64,000 nucleotides of DNA, from contig NZ_JASJUU010000003.1 in NCBI RefSeq assembly GCF_030125375.1, positions 634,247 to 698,246 of the forward strand. The letters are read 5' to 3'. This DNA comes from Pseudoalteromonas umbrosa (GTDB lineage: Bacteria > Pseudomonadota > Gammaproteobacteria > Enterobacterales > Alteromonadaceae). Positions 47,368 through 56,581 of the stretch are shown one piece after another. A program made the translations under genes and the position numbers. Numbering within the stretch: the first letter of the stretch is position 1; the number at the start of each line of letters is the position of its first letter. The notes beneath the pieces were generated by a model. It was not told the DNA's origin. It saw only the letters and a program-made list of their open reading frames with translations, and searched no databases.

Positions 47368-47627
47368 AGGGCACCTAATTAATGAATGTTGTTATTAGTC
47401 AGAAATATAGTAGATAACACCATACACGCCACTTGTTCTTATTGTTGATGATAGCTTCATGAATTAATTCTTGTTAAAAAATACTCAACAAGATGATATG
47501 AAAGTGTATGTTTGGATGAAAATTTCCATGTTTACTGTGAAACGAGTTTTACGGATAGTGGTATTCAGTATTTGGGCTGGGTTGCCTAATTACTGCATAT
47601 AAAAAACAATGAATTAAAGGAATGGTT

Positions 47628-47810
47628 ATGAAACTTAAATTACAAAAAACGAAACTAAAGTCATTAACAAACAAAGAAGTATCTAAAGATCAAACTGGTG
47701 CTATTGCTGGTGGTCAATATCAGGTTCAGTACAAAACGTCTCCTTGGCTGTGCAAATATAGCTACCCTGTATGTCATACTGATGGCCCACATGTAAGCTG
47801 CTACAATTAA
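47628..47810 (+). CDS. double-glycine-leader peptide precursor (putative RiPP)
   Basis: A 60-aa peptide. The leader, MKLKLQKTKLKSLTNKEVS onwards, ends in a Gly-Gly site (AIAGG, residues 25-29), typical of peptides exported and cleaved by C39-protease ABC transporters. The 31-residue core (from QYQVQYK) is aromatic and contains three cysteines (in WLCKY, PVCHT and VSCYN), which could be cross-linked or modified. No modifying enzyme or transporter is present in the neighbourhood, so it is an orphan precursor. The second ATG (47628), 7 nt after AAAGGA, is preferred to the first. It has its own terminator. Confidence 0.75.
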   Translation: MKLKLQKTKLKSLTNKEVSKDQTGAIAGGQYQVQYKTSPWLCKYSYPVCHTDGPHVSCYN

Positions 47811-47823
47811 TGTACATAAAAAA

Positions 47824-47842
47824 AGCGCACCAATGGTGCGCT
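47824..47842 (+). terminator. terminator of the peptide precursor
   Basis: AGCGCACC and GGTGCGCT form a stem with an AAT loop 13 nt after the stop codon, preceded by an A run. Confidence 0.8.
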
Positions 47843-47870
47843 AAAAGTCTTTTAAGACAGGGAAATCAAC

Positions 47871-47948
47871 ATGTTAAATAACTACAATAAACTAATCTAC
47901 AAACTGCAGGCGTATATGTGTTTACTCAACGAGGTAAAGTCTATCTAA
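47871..47948 (+). CDS. possible 25-codon small ORF
   Basis: An ATG with AGGGA 9 nt upstream opens a 25-aa frame rich in Tyr, Leu and Asn (MLNNYNKLIYKLQAYM). It lies after the peptide precursor terminator in an otherwise empty 310-bp gap. No similarity recognised; coding status is doubtful. Confidence 0.25.
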   Translation: MLNNYNKLIYKLQAYMCLLNEVKSI

Positions 47949-48157
47949 AACCCGTGTTGCAATCCCGATGCAGTGTGCAAATCCTTGTGAGCCCTTGTTA
48001 CGCTTTGTAACTTTCATTTCAAATTCAGCCTTTCTGAATACAAAACTAGCCCTATGCTGAATATAGTTGCTTTGACTTCATAAATTTTTGTTCGTACAGT
48101 CATGTTCTTATTTAAGAAACATAGGACAGATTTACGTGTAAGGAGGCATGTATTTCA

Positions 48158-48667
48158 ATGACTTTATCTGATATTCAAATAACTTCACTGGGGTTGCATC
48201 ATAGCGCCGAGCTGTATAATGCTGTAGAGCACAACAGGATTAGCTTAGAACGCAATTTACCTTGGGTTAAGCAGGTAACTTGTGGTGATAGTGCAAAGCA
48301 GTATATTGATGCGCGAGTTAACAGTGGTGAGCCAAATTCAAGGTGGTTAGCCATCTCTGTGAGCGGTTGCTTCAGTGGTGTCTGTGGTGTGAAGTACATA
48401 GATCCAGTAACAAGCCAGTGTGAGGTCGGATACTGGCTATGTGAGAAGGCTCGAGGACAGCAGGTCATTCCACGAGTTTTAAATGAACTGATTCCCTGGA
48501 TAAAATCTCAAGGAGCAAAAACACTTGAGTTTCATTGCTTAGAAGACAACATAGCCAGCATTCGAAACGCTGAAAAAGTAGGCGCGATATTGCAAAGTAC
48601 TACGCCAACCACCATAGATATTTCAGATACAACCAGAAAAATGTGCGTTTACGAGCTTAAACTTTAA
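48158..48667 (+). CDS. GNAT-family N-acetyltransferase (RimJ/RimL-like)
   Basis: A 169-aa acetyltransferase. The order GLHHSAELYNAVEHNRISLERNLPW (read in parts), GYWLCEKARGQQVIPRVL (acetyl-CoA loop, with Q/R-x-x-G) and LEDNIASIRNAEKVGA is that of the RimL/SpeG-like group that acetylates protein N-termini or small amines. The substrate is unknown. GGAGG is 11 nt from the ATG. Confidence 0.88.
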   Translation: MTLSDIQITSLGLHHSAELYNAVEHNRISLERNLPWVKQVTCGDSAKQYIDARVNSGEPNSRWLAISVSGCFSGVCGVKYIDPVTSQCEVGYWLCEKARGQQVIPRVLNELIPWIKSQGAKTLEFHCLEDNIASIRNAEKVGAILQSTTPTTIDISDTTRKMCVYELKL

Positions 48668-48755
48668 TATAGTAAAGGGTTATGATTCCATGATGCAATC
48701 AAGAGTATTGGCCTAAAAAGCAAATGCTCTATTGGAGTTCCCTATCGTTAAGGCG

Positions 48756-49571
48756 TTAAATCTCCTCTAATGGCTCGTATTGATATGCGTTATGTAACAG
48801 TGCGTTTAGTTTATCTGAGTCTTTAAATACAGTGTTGTCAATGCCCTTTACACTTACCCCTGGTGTCCATGAATTCATTACCGCTGAGCCACTGAGCATT
48901 GTAAGGTCAGACAGCTTAAGTTGTACTGTGCGCTGCGGTATCTGAAGTTTGGTGAGCTGTCGTTGTAATATGCTCATCATGGTACCTTGGAGCATTGGGG
49001 CTTTTGGCCAAATAATGGTGTGTCCGTCCCAAAAGGCGAGATTCCAAATTGTACCTTCACTTATCCTTGTTTGCTCATCAACAAATATCGCGTCATCGAA
49101 CCCTTTTTCTAATGCCCTGTGTAAATAAAAGGTTTTGCCAATTTCTCCTACATGCTTTATGTCAGGCATAGGTCGTAGGTGTTTAATTGCGGTGAGGTGT
49201 AAAGGTCCGCTTGGACCATTTGAAGGCGCACTAGTGCGTATGAGTACTTGCGGAACCGTGTTCATACTGTGGGCAGTAAATTCACCGTGAGAAGAGTACA
49301 ATGTGATAGTCAGTGAGCAATCTAATGGGCTTTCTTTAATCGCGTCTCTGATGTAAGTGCGTACCTGCTGATCTGAGAGCGCGTTATTAAACAATTTTTG
49401 TGACGCTTTACGCAGACGCGTTAAGTGTAAGTCTATACCTCTCATTTTTCCTTCTCTTACTTGCATCGCACTGAAGTGTGCAAAGCCAGAAAACGCTAAA
49501 GGGTTAAGTGCAGAGCTGGGTTGATGGTCACCATTGACAAAGGTATTTAGTGAAAATTCATTACTAGTCAT
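48756..49571 (-). CDS. class IV aminotransferase-like PLP protein
   Basis: A 271-aa member of the fold-type IV PLP enzymes (branched-chain aminotransferase, D-amino-acid aminotransferase, aminodeoxychorismate lyase). Visible marks: the MRGIDLHLTRLRKASQKLF segment, the Lys region IKHVGEIGKTFYLHRALEKG, and FVDEQTRISEGTIWNLAFW. Start at 49571 chosen for GGAAG 7 nt upstream. It is divergent from a MerR regulator with 78 bp between starts. Substrate not assignable. Confidence 0.85.
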   Translation of the reverse strand: MTSNEFSLNTFVNGDHQPSSALNPLAFSGFAHFSAMQVREGKMRGIDLHLTRLRKASQKLFNNALSDQQVRTYIRDAIKESPLDCSLTITLYSSHGEFTAHSMNTVPQVLIRTSAPSNGPSGPLHLTAIKHLRPMPDIKHVGEIGKTFYLHRALEKGFDDAIFVDEQTRISEGTIWNLAFWDGHTIIWPKAPMLQGTMMSILQRQLTKLQIPQRTVQLKLSDLTMLSGSAVMNSWTPGVSVKGIDNTVFKDSDKLNALLHNAYQYEPLEEI

Positions 49572-49610
49572 TGTGTTACTTCCATTGAGTCCATATTTAG
49601 AAGCCAATAA

Positions 49611-49646
49611 AATAAACCCTGACAGTGCTGTTAAGGTCAAGGAGTA
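49611..49646 (-). promoter_or_regulatory. MerR-type operator and promoter
   Basis: CCYTGAC half-sites (CCCTGAC and the complement of GTCAAGG) form an imperfect 26-bp dyad between the two divergent genes. On the minus strand TTGACC and TTATTT are 19 bp apart, the long spacer typical of MerR-activated promoters, and the dyad fills the spacer. Confidence 0.6.
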
Positions 49647-49649
49647 AAG

Positions 49650-50012
49650 ATGAAAATTGGTGAATTATCTGAGCAAACCGGTGTAAGTGTGCGCATGCTT
49701 CGGTATTACGAAGAGCAAGGGCTGTTAACACCACGCCGTACCGCAGCTGGGTATCGAGATTATGATCAGCGTGAGGTACTGACGTTAGAGCGCATTAAAT
49801 TGCTAAGTTCAGCTGGTATGACGCTAAGCACCATATTACAATTTTTACCTTGTATTAGAGGCGAGCAGCCCATTTTTGAACCTTGTGATGAGTTAAGAGT
49901 GCTATTACACAGCCAGCTAAGAGAGGTTGATGAAAAAGCGACTCGTTTGGCAAAAAACAGAGCCGTGTTAAGTCGGTTCATACAAGAAATTGAAGCGGCT
50001 GATAGAGTATAA
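49650..50012 (+). CDS. MerR-family transcription regulator
   Basis: A 120-aa regulator with the N-terminal winged helix MKIGELSEQTGVSVRMLRYYEEQGLL and a dimerising coiled coil (about 80-115). Two cysteines (PCIRG, EPCDEL) lie before the coil and might bind a metal or thiol-reactive ligand, though the spacing is not that of a known metal sensor. It probably controls the divergent PLP-enzyme gene through the dyad between them. GGAGT precedes the ATG. Confidence 0.92.
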   Translation: MKIGELSEQTGVSVRMLRYYEEQGLLTPRRTAAGYRDYDQREVLTLERIKLLSSAGMTLSTILQFLPCIRGEQPIFEPCDELRVLLHSQLREVDEKATRLAKNRAVLSRFIQEIEAADRV

Positions 50013-50022
50013 GTTAGCTTTT

Positions 50023-50880
50023 TTACCGTTCGGGTTTTAGCAGGTCGATAAATTTACGTACCTTTGGAATATGTACGATGTCACGATGTACCAATATCCA
50101 AGTGTTTACCTGCCAGATGCCGCCTATGGGTAATATGTGTAGCATCGGGTTGCTTTGGGCTGCTTCTTTTGTACTAACAGAGATCCCACACCCTGCATGC
50201 AGTGCATAGTCGAGCACTTGGTGAGCATTGCTGGTGGTGACAATTTGACTTGTTGCTACCTGTGTGTGGATCCACTCATTCCATGGCAAATGTGCAATGC
50301 GTTCGGAGTTGGCGATAAATTTATGTTGTGACCAATTGTCTTGTGTTGGCAGGCCATGTTGTTCTACGTACTTTTGATGCACACACATGACTACTTCGAT
50401 GCACTGGAATGGGAGCACGATGTTATCAAGTGTGTGCGGCTTCTCACCCATCCGAATGGCTAGGTCTGCTTCGCCATACTCTAACGCATACTTTCGTATA
50501 TCACCTAAGATCTCGAATCTGACGTTTGGATATTGCGCTTGGAATTGGTTTATCACTGGAAATAACAATTCGGCTAACTCATTGACACAGGTGATTTTAA
50601 GCACACCGCTCATCATGCCATCTGAGTTTGTTGCTTTGTCGACAAACTGATTAAATTGTACGTCTGTGATCTCCCCCAACCGCATCACTTCCAGCCCTGC
50701 CTCTGTTGGAATATACCCTTTGTCATTACGCTGAAAGAGCTTGATGCCTAAGTGCGCTTCTAAGCTATCTATTTGCCGCATGACGGTTGAGCGGTGTATG
50801 CCCAGATCGGTTGCTGCGGCACTAAGTGTCCCTAGTTTTGCTAGTCGATAGGCGGTTTTAAACTCAGTCCATTTATCCAT
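50023..50880 (-). CDS. LysR-family transcription regulator
   Basis: A 285-aa LysR protein. Helix-turn-helix at about 9-40 (AKLGTLSAAATDLGIHRSTVMRQIDSLE, read in parts), followed by the substrate-binding domain from about 90. The start at 50880 (MDKWTEF) is preferred. It diverges from the flavoprotein gene by 108 bp and probably controls it. Its end is 11 nt from the end of the convergent merR gene, with no terminator visible between. Confidence 0.92.
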   Translation of the reverse strand: MDKWTEFKTAYRLAKLGTLSAAATDLGIHRSTVMRQIDSLEAHLGIKLFQRNDKGYIPTEAGLEVMRLGEITDVQFNQFVDKATNSDGMMSGVLKITCVNELAELLFPVINQFQAQYPNVRFEILGDIRKYALEYGEADLAIRMGEKPHTLDNIVLPFQCIEVVMCVHQKYVEQHGLPTQDNWSQHKFIANSERIAHLPWNEWIHTQVATSQIVTTSNAHQVLDYALHAGCGISVSTKEAAQSNPMLHILPIGGIWQVNTWILVHRDIVHIPKVRKFIDLLKPER

Positions 50881-50988
50881 GATATGTCTCTGTTGCATAT
50901 ATGCACATAAGGGTATTAAAAATGCGCATTAAAAACAAATTTGCAACGGTATATGCTATGTCTCATTGAGTGAATTGAGGTAAGAGAG

Positions 50989-52053
50989 ATGAAAACGCAA
51001 GTACTGATCATTGGTGGTGGCTTTGGTGGTGTGACCACAGCACAAAAATTACATAAAAGTGGTGTGCAGACCATAGTCGTAGACAAAAAAGATTATTTTG
51101 AAGTCACGTATGCTGTGCTGAGGGAATCCGCAACGCAGGGCCTGTTTAAGGGGAAGTCACGCCGATATTATCGAGATATTTTGGCCGGTCAGTTTGTTCA
51201 AAGTGGTGTGAAAACCCTTCAAGACAATACTGTGCTGCTAGAAAATGGCGAGCGTATTGAGTTTGAGCAGGTTGTGATTGCAAGTGGGTCTAGATATCCG
51301 ACTTTGCCATTGGCCAAGAGCATGGATGCACATAGCTTAAATGACAGAGAGGCTGAGCTTAGACAGCATTATGTGCAGCTTAAAGACGCAACTGAGATAT
51401 TAATCATTGGCGGAGGTGTCGTTGGCGTAGAGTTGGCTGGTGAAATTGCTTATACCTTTAAAGATAAAGTGGTTACCTTAACTCACAAAAATAAAGCACT
51501 ACTCTCTGGCTTTAGTCAAAAAGCACAGCGCAAAGCACATCAACAGTTGGAAGACTTAGGCGTACAAGTCAAGTTAAATAGTGATTATCAGCTATGCACC
51601 AAAACTCAGGGTTACCAAGATAAACGTTCAACAGATGTGTTAAAGCCAGACATGGTGTTATGTGCGACAGGTACCAAACCGAATAATGCATTTTTGCAAC
51701 AAAACTACTCTCATATACTGAATAATAGGGGTTTGATTGTGGTGAATGACACGCTCCAAGTTGTAGGTCAAGATAACTTTTATGCACTGGGTGATATTGC
51801 TGATGTAGGAGAAGCTAAACTGGGTTATTTGGCTGTAGAACAAGGGAAATATTTGGCTAAAAGGATAGTGAGAAATCGCCAAGGTAAGTCTGTGAAAGCA
51901 TATAAACGCAATCCATTTATGGCTTTAGTTCCCACGGGGCAAAAAACGGGCATAGTACAAACGTCATTATTCACCTCAGCTTGCAAGCACCTAGTTAATA
52001 TCAAACAAAAAGATTTGTTTATTACTAAGACCTATAAAGCGTTTGCAAAGTAA
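50989..52053 (+). CDS. FAD-dependent NAD(P)H oxidoreductase (NDH-2/AIFM2-like)
   Basis: A 354-aa pyridine nucleotide-disulfide oxidoreductase-fold protein. FAD site VLIIGGGFGGVTTAQKL at residues 5-21, NAD(P)H site ILIIGGGVVGVELAGEIA near 137, and the second FAD motif FYALGDIAD near 263. No redox-active CxxC and no membrane anchor, so it fits a soluble or peripheral NADH:quinone-type oxidoreductase. The electron acceptor is unknown. Likely under the divergent LysR gene. Confidence 0.9.
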   Translation: MKTQVLIIGGGFGGVTTAQKLHKSGVQTIVVDKKDYFEVTYAVLRESATQGLFKGKSRRYYRDILAGQFVQSGVKTLQDNTVLLENGERIEFEQVVIASGSRYPTLPLAKSMDAHSLNDREAELRQHYVQLKDATEILIIGGGVVGVELAGEIAYTFKDKVVTLTHKNKALLSGFSQKAQRKAHQQLEDLGVQVKLNSDYQLCTKTQGYQDKRSTDVLKPDMVLCATGTKPNNAFLQQNYSHILNNRGLIVVNDTLQVVGQDNFYALGDIADVGEAKLGYLAVEQGKYLAKRIVRNRQGKSVKAYKRNPFMALVPTGQKTGIVQTSLFTSACKHLVNIKQKDLFITKTYKAFAK

Positions 52054-52165
52054 TATGTGGTTTTGCAGGGTCGTTGTGCTGTGCTTTTGATGATTATTCA
52101 TCTATCAAATTAGGGTTGGGGCTTAACTGATAATTATATCGACCTAATGGTTGAGTTAGTAAAAT

Positions 52166-52570
52166 TTACACCTGAGTGCTTAGTAGTTTCGGGCTGCCAG
52201 AAAACCCAAACTTTTCGTACAGGCTGTGCGCATCATCAGTGACGAGAAATTTAAATTTAGCGCACCAACGGGGATCATTGACGATCGTCTCTGTTAGCCA
52301 CACTCCGAGCCCTTGAGATCTATGATCTGGGTGAATGATCAGATCGGCGATATAGGCAACCGTTGCAAAATCAGTGACGACTCTTGCAAAGCCGACTTGG
52401 TACTCTTGATAAAAGAGCGAAAAGCATTCACTGTTTATTATAGAGGTTTTAATGGTTGCTAAATCGCGTTTGCTGGCCCAATAGGAACTTCTTAGTAATG
52501 ATTCAACCTGATCGAGTTGAATGTCCTCTCGTGAATCACTAATTCGATAATTGTCTTTTTTGTATTGCAT
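52166..52570 (-). CDS. GNAT-family N-acetyltransferase
   Basis: A 134-aa acetyltransferase with the core VAYIADLIIHPDHRSQGLGVWLTETIV (read in parts; acetyl-CoA loop HRSQGLG) and LVTDDAHSLYEKFGF near the C-terminus. This small GNAT type is common and its substrate unknown. The start at 52570 (MQYKKDNYRIS) is preferred to longer forms. Confidence 0.87.
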   Translation of the reverse strand: MQYKKDNYRISDSREDIQLDQVESLLRSSYWASKRDLATIKTSIINSECFSLFYQEYQVGFARVVTDFATVAYIADLIIHPDHRSQGLGVWLTETIVNDPRWCAKFKFLVTDDAHSLYEKFGFSGSPKLLSTQV

Positions 52571-52743
52571 GATCTTTGATGCGTATATTGTTTTTATTTT
52601 TACCAGTAGAGTGCATGATTTTTTGATGCAAACCAAGTGCAGGATAAGTATTTAGACTTTGGAAAAGAGTTTAGAGCGGCAAATTATCATGCCACTCACT
52701 AACATTATATTTGGTTATGCTAGTGAGCTGGCTACATAAGAAG

Positions 52744-53103
52744 TTATCCGCCACAGGGGCTACATACGGCCCATGAGTTACAAGTGCCATCTAAATGCGC
52801 AACTAATTCACTTAATCTGGCCTGCTCTTGGCCGACAAACTCATGGGTGACTTTATTTTGTGTTGTAAATAAGACATAACCCGGTGCATCACCAAGCTCA
52901 ATATCTTCTGGATCTGACTCTATAAAATCTGCGCCGTGTAATTTTTCAAATATTTCATTTTGCTGGTGTTCGCTCAGTGGCCAAGCCTTAAATTCCAGAT
53001 AAAACTCAATCGTGTGTGTGGAGCCAAAATCAAAGCCTCTTTCGTCTAGTACTTTGAGTACTTCTCCATCGGCATCTGCTGGCCACGTGTGTGTATCTGC
53101 CAT
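52744..53103 (-). CDS. RraB-family ribonuclease E inhibitor-like protein
   Basis: A 119-aa acidic protein. MADTHTWPADADGEVLKVL and RGFDFGSTHTIEFYLEF match the ferredoxin-like RraB (DUF695/RNase E inhibitor) family. E. coli RraB binds RNase E and alters degradosome make-up. This is the short paralogue type whose activity is not proven. Ends in an unusual Cys-rich tail (CNSWAVCSPCGG). Confidence 0.8.
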   Translation of the reverse strand: MADTHTWPADADGEVLKVLDERGFDFGSTHTIEFYLEFKAWPLSEHQQNEIFEKLHGADFIESDPEDIELGDAPGYVLFTTQNKVTHEFVGQEQARLSELVAHLDGTCNSWAVCSPCGG

Positions 53104-53229
53104 AAATATGTACTTTCCTACTTGTCACTCTATTTATATAAGTCGTATGACAAGTTGATAAATTTACTTTTTTTGTGGTGATCCGTCACAAATAGTATGG
53201 CTAGACTAATTATGTAAGGTTCAAAACGG

Positions 53230-53955
53230 CTAGGATTTATATACATCCTTGGTTTTCAGCATGTCGTATACGCGTTTCTCTCTGAGCTCATCAAAGCCGA
53301 CCTCACGCACATAATCTTTGGGGTTTGAAAATGTGCCAAACAACAAATCCCACAGGGAAAGTCCATAATTTTGCTTGTGATGCATGTGTTTGTGATGGAC
53401 TCTATGCATTTCGGGTCGCTGAATAATAAAGCCCATCCAGTAAGGTGTTTTTAGATCTGCATGGATATAAATATTATAAACAGCGGCGATGATTAAACTG
53501 ATGCCTGCGCCATATGCATTCAATCCTAAAATAAGATAACAACACATGGCGTTGAGCAAGGTTGCGGCAACACTGTCAAAAGGATGTAAGTAAAAAGCAG
53601 AGAGTGATTCTATTCGGCGAGGGCTATGATGTAGCTGATGAAAAGTACGCCATAAAAAGTCAAATTTATGCATTGCCCTATGCCACCAGTACGCAACGAA
53701 GCTAGTTAACATAAACCCGAGTACACCTTGGGTGAGCATGTTGATTGAGCTAAGGCTCAATAACGATATATGATTAAATAGGTCCGTGAATATCAGCCCT
53801 GCACCGATTGCACACATGGATTGAAAGAAGCTAATGCCAGATGCAAGGAGCAGCCAGCGACGATCGCAGCTATTTTTAGATGCGGGAGCAATGACTTCTA
53901 GGGTAAAAATACCTATAAACGTCACAATGATGATGAGTAATGTGAGAAGTTCCAT
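53230..53955 (-). CDS. sterol desaturase / fatty acid hydroxylase-family protein
   Basis: A 241-aa integral membrane di-iron oxygenase with four or more helices. Histidine boxes: HRAMH (near 93), HQLHH (near 108) and HRVHHKHMHH (near 186-195). Family members hydroxylate or desaturate lipid chains or sterols; the bacterial substrate is not predictable from sequence. Confidence 0.9.
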   Translation of the reverse strand: MELLTLLIIIVTFIGIFTLEVIAPASKNSCDRRWLLLASGISFFQSMCAIGAGLIFTDLFNHISLLSLSSINMLTQGVLGFMLTSFVAYWWHRAMHKFDFLWRTFHQLHHSPRRIESLSAFYLHPFDSVAATLLNAMCCYLILGLNAYGAGISLIIAAVYNIYIHADLKTPYWMGFIIQRPEMHRVHHKHMHHKQNYGLSLWDLLFGTFSNPKDYVREVGFDELREKRVYDMLKTKDVYKS

Positions 53956-54251
53956 TTTTTATCTTGTCATCTTTGCATTCAATTACAGCGATAAGACTAC
54001 AGTAAATAGCTGTAAATGTTTTATTTAAATTACATTACCTAAATTTACGACTAAATACTAAATAATATCGAAGTTTTTAAGCTAATTCTGTGTATATCAA
54101 TCATGGGGACTTTATGTTGAATGTGGCTTTTCGTGTTTTATTTTCTTGAAAGGTTTTTTCACTGGTATTGAAATGCAAAGGGGCTTTACACCCCTATTAC
54201 ACCCAAGTCATGCAATTAGATGAATGTGACTGAGCGGTTATATACGCGAGC

Positions 54252-54752
54252 TTAATAGGCTCCGTCACTGTAGATCAACTCATAACTGTGGCTATAAATT
54301 TCTAGGATATTGCCAAATGGGTCTTCCATATAAATCATGCGATATGGCTTTTCACCTGGATAGTAATATCGAGGTTCTGCCATGCGCTTTTTGCCACCAG
54401 CTGCGACTATGCGCTCTGCAAGCTCTTCTACATTTGGGTCTTGTACACAAAAGTGAAAGATACCGGTTTTCCAATACTCAAAGTTGTCGTTTGGGTTAGT
54501 CTGGTTTTTGAATTGAAATAACTCTACGCCAATTCTGTCACCTGTTGATAAATGTGCAATTTTAAAACTGTCCCAATTCGCACCAAATACGTCTGTGCAC
54601 ATTTGGCCAATGGCGCTGTTGTCTTCAGTGATCTCTGTGGGTTTCATGATTAAATACCAACCCAATACTTGGGTATAAAACTCAACAGCCTTTTCAAGAT
54701 CTGGTACTGAGATACCAATGTGGGAAAAATTTCTTGGATAAACCTTGTTCAT
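54252..54752 (-). CDS. VOC-family (glyoxalase-like) enzyme
   Basis: A 166-aa vicinal-oxygen-chelate protein with two beta-alpha-beta-beta-beta modules: FSHIGISVPDLEKAVEFYTQVLG at the start (metal His in SHIGI) and IFHFCVQDPNVEELAERIVAAGG in the second half (metal His in FHFCV), then MIYMEDPFGNILEIYSH with the Glu ligand. Exact reaction unknown; dioxygenases and lyases share this fold. It is divergent from a LysR gene by 92 bp and probably under its control. Confidence 0.9.
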   Translation of the reverse strand: MNKVYPRNFSHIGISVPDLEKAVEFYTQVLGWYLIMKPTEITEDNSAIGQMCTDVFGANWDSFKIAHLSTGDRIGVELFQFKNQTNPNDNFEYWKTGIFHFCVQDPNVEELAERIVAAGGKKRMAEPRYYYPGEKPYRMIYMEDPFGNILEIYSHSYELIYSDGAY

Positions 54753-54844
54753 AAAATGTGCTCCTAAATGTGATGTGAGCAGATTACAAATCTCCGATTA
54801 TTAAGTAAAATTATTAATAATTATAATTTTGAGTACAAAGTGTA

Positions 54845-55720
54845 ATGATTAATTTGATCTGGCTACGCACTTTTTGCATCCTAGTTGAAGTCGGTCATTT
54901 CACGCGCACCGCACAGCAGCTTCATATGACGCAATCCGGTGTGAGCCAACATATTAACAAGTTAGAGCAACAGCTTGGTAAAACACTGTTGTTACGCGAA
55001 GGAAAGCAATTTTCACTTTCAGAAGCCGGTGAAAAGTTATACGTACATGGGCAAGAAATTCTTCATGGGGTATCTTCGTTGGAAAAACTCATCGGGGAAG
55101 ACCCTGCTTACAAAGGCAACGTGAGAGTGATGTCACCTGGCAGTGTGGGGTTAAAGTTGTATCCGAGTCTACTTAATTTACAGCAGCGTTATCGCGACCT
55201 CACGATTGATTACCGTTTTGCACCTAACCGTGAGATCGAGCAAGCTATTGCTGGTAAACATGCAGACATTGGCTTGATGAGTAAAAAGTCCAATGACGCT
55301 AACGTGCGCTGTGAGGCGATTGCTCAGGAGCAACTACTACTTGTGACGCCAAAATATTTGGGTCTACCTGACTGGCAGTCGCTCAGTGCTTTGGGCTATA
55401 TCAATCATCCTGATGGTAGTCATCATGCGGAGTTATTACTTGGCGCTAACTTTCCTGAGTTCCAGCATAGTGACTTATTAAAAAACCAAGGCTTTTCAAA
55501 TCAAATTGGGCTAATTTTAGAGCCTGTCGCACGTGGTTTTGGGTTTACGGTATTACCAGCCCATGCTGTGGCAGCGTTTGCTCAACCTGAGCTTATTGCT
55601 GCTCACCCATTAACACAACCTGTCTATGAAACTGTCTATTTAGGTACACATCGAAATAGAGCGCAACCACAACGAGTAAATACTCTGATCAACGAAATTA
55701 AACAGTGCTTGGGGGAGTGA
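54845..55720 (+). CDS. LysR-family transcription regulator
   Basis: A 291-aa LysR protein. DNA-binding helix-turn-helix VGHFTRTAQQLHMTQSGVS at about residues 17-35 and a C-terminal ligand domain from about 88. It diverges from the VOC enzyme gene, the common arrangement for a local regulator and its target. The ATG overlaps the A/T-rich promoter of the VOC gene, with GTGTA before it and no strong ribosome site. Confidence 0.92.
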   Translation: MINLIWLRTFCILVEVGHFTRTAQQLHMTQSGVSQHINKLEQQLGKTLLLREGKQFSLSEAGEKLYVHGQEILHGVSSLEKLIGEDPAYKGNVRVMSPGSVGLKLYPSLLNLQQRYRDLTIDYRFAPNREIEQAIAGKHADIGLMSKKSNDANVRCEAIAQEQLLLVTPKYLGLPDWQSLSALGYINHPDGSHHAELLLGANFPEFQHSDLLKNQGFSNQIGLILEPVARGFGFTVLPAHAVAAFAQPELIAAHPLTQPVYETVYLGTHRNRAQPQRVNTLINEIKQCLGE

Positions 55721-55775
55721 CTAAAATGGGTGGTGCAATGGGTGGTACATAGAAGCGCCACCACTTACCTTGCGT

Positions 55776-56579
55776 TTAATTTATACTGCGCAGCATTTTT
55801 TGGAAGAAGCTGTCTAGCTCAGCGATGCTATTAGGCTCTAATGGCGGTGCTTTTTTACTGCCTTTAAATTGACTAAGCTGCGCTTCAATAAATGCGTTCA
55901 GTTCAGGGATCTTTGGGCCCAGTGTTTTTTCTGTTACGCGCTTTTTCTCAGCGACGAGCGAGCAAATCTTATCGAGCAATATGGTGTCTTCAATCACTGC
56001 GCTTGCCAAAGTTTCAAACTCGATAGGGGGTGGACAATTAAAGCGTTCTATCCATTTTACCGCGCATAGTGCACGCAACACGTAGAGGTATTTCTTATGC
56101 GATACTATGTCGGCCCTTAAATGTTCACGGTAGTTGTTTTTTGCCATATTAAAATAGTGGTAAATACCACGGTCAACTCTATAGTGCGCTTTAAATAGAG
56201 ACATGGCTTGATGCTTAAAGTCTTTGCAATTGACATACACAATAGAGGACTGCAGCCACTCTCCTATAGCTGGGTTTGATGCATGTAGCAGTTTAAGTGC
56301 TTTTCGCAGATCCCAGCCATTGATGTCGATGTCATCAATTATGGGGTATTCAATAACATCTCTTTTATCTTCTAGCATCACAGATAAATACCAGTCCTGC
56401 TTGTGAACATAGATAAAGCGTACATCAAAGTCGCTATTTGGTGACTCAAACCCCCATGCACGGCTGCCCGATTCAATGGCGTAAAGGACCTTTACATTGT
56501 ACTCTTGCTCTGCATTTTTGATGCGAGTCATAATCTCATCGCTGATTTCTGGCGCGATTTTATTTATTTTTTCAGTCAT
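55776..56579 (-). CDS. RlaP-like nucleotidyltransferase of the RNA repair operon
   Basis: A 267-aa DNA polymerase beta-superfamily nucleotidyltransferase with the active-site motif ESGSRAWGFESPNSDFDVRF (GS and DxD) near residues 35-54. This is the type named RNA-repair-associated polymerase-beta family (RlaP), often encoded with rtcA and rtcB. It probably adds nucleotides to RNA ends, but its reaction is not established. It starts 2 nt after the rtcA stop (ATG at 56579), so it is the last gene of the operon. Confidence 0.85.
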   Translation of the reverse strand: MTEKINKIAPEISDEIMTRIKNAEQEYNVKVLYAIESGSRAWGFESPNSDFDVRFIYVHKQDWYLSVMLEDKRDVIEYPIIDDIDINGWDLRKALKLLHASNPAIGEWLQSSIVYVNCKDFKHQAMSLFKAHYRVDRGIYHYFNMAKNNYREHLRADIVSHKKYLYVLRALCAVKWIERFNCPPPIEFETLASAVIEDTILLDKICSLVAEKKRVTEKTLGPKIPELNAFIEAQLSQFKGSKKAPPLEPNSIAELDSFFQKMLRSIN

Positions 56580-56581
56580 AA

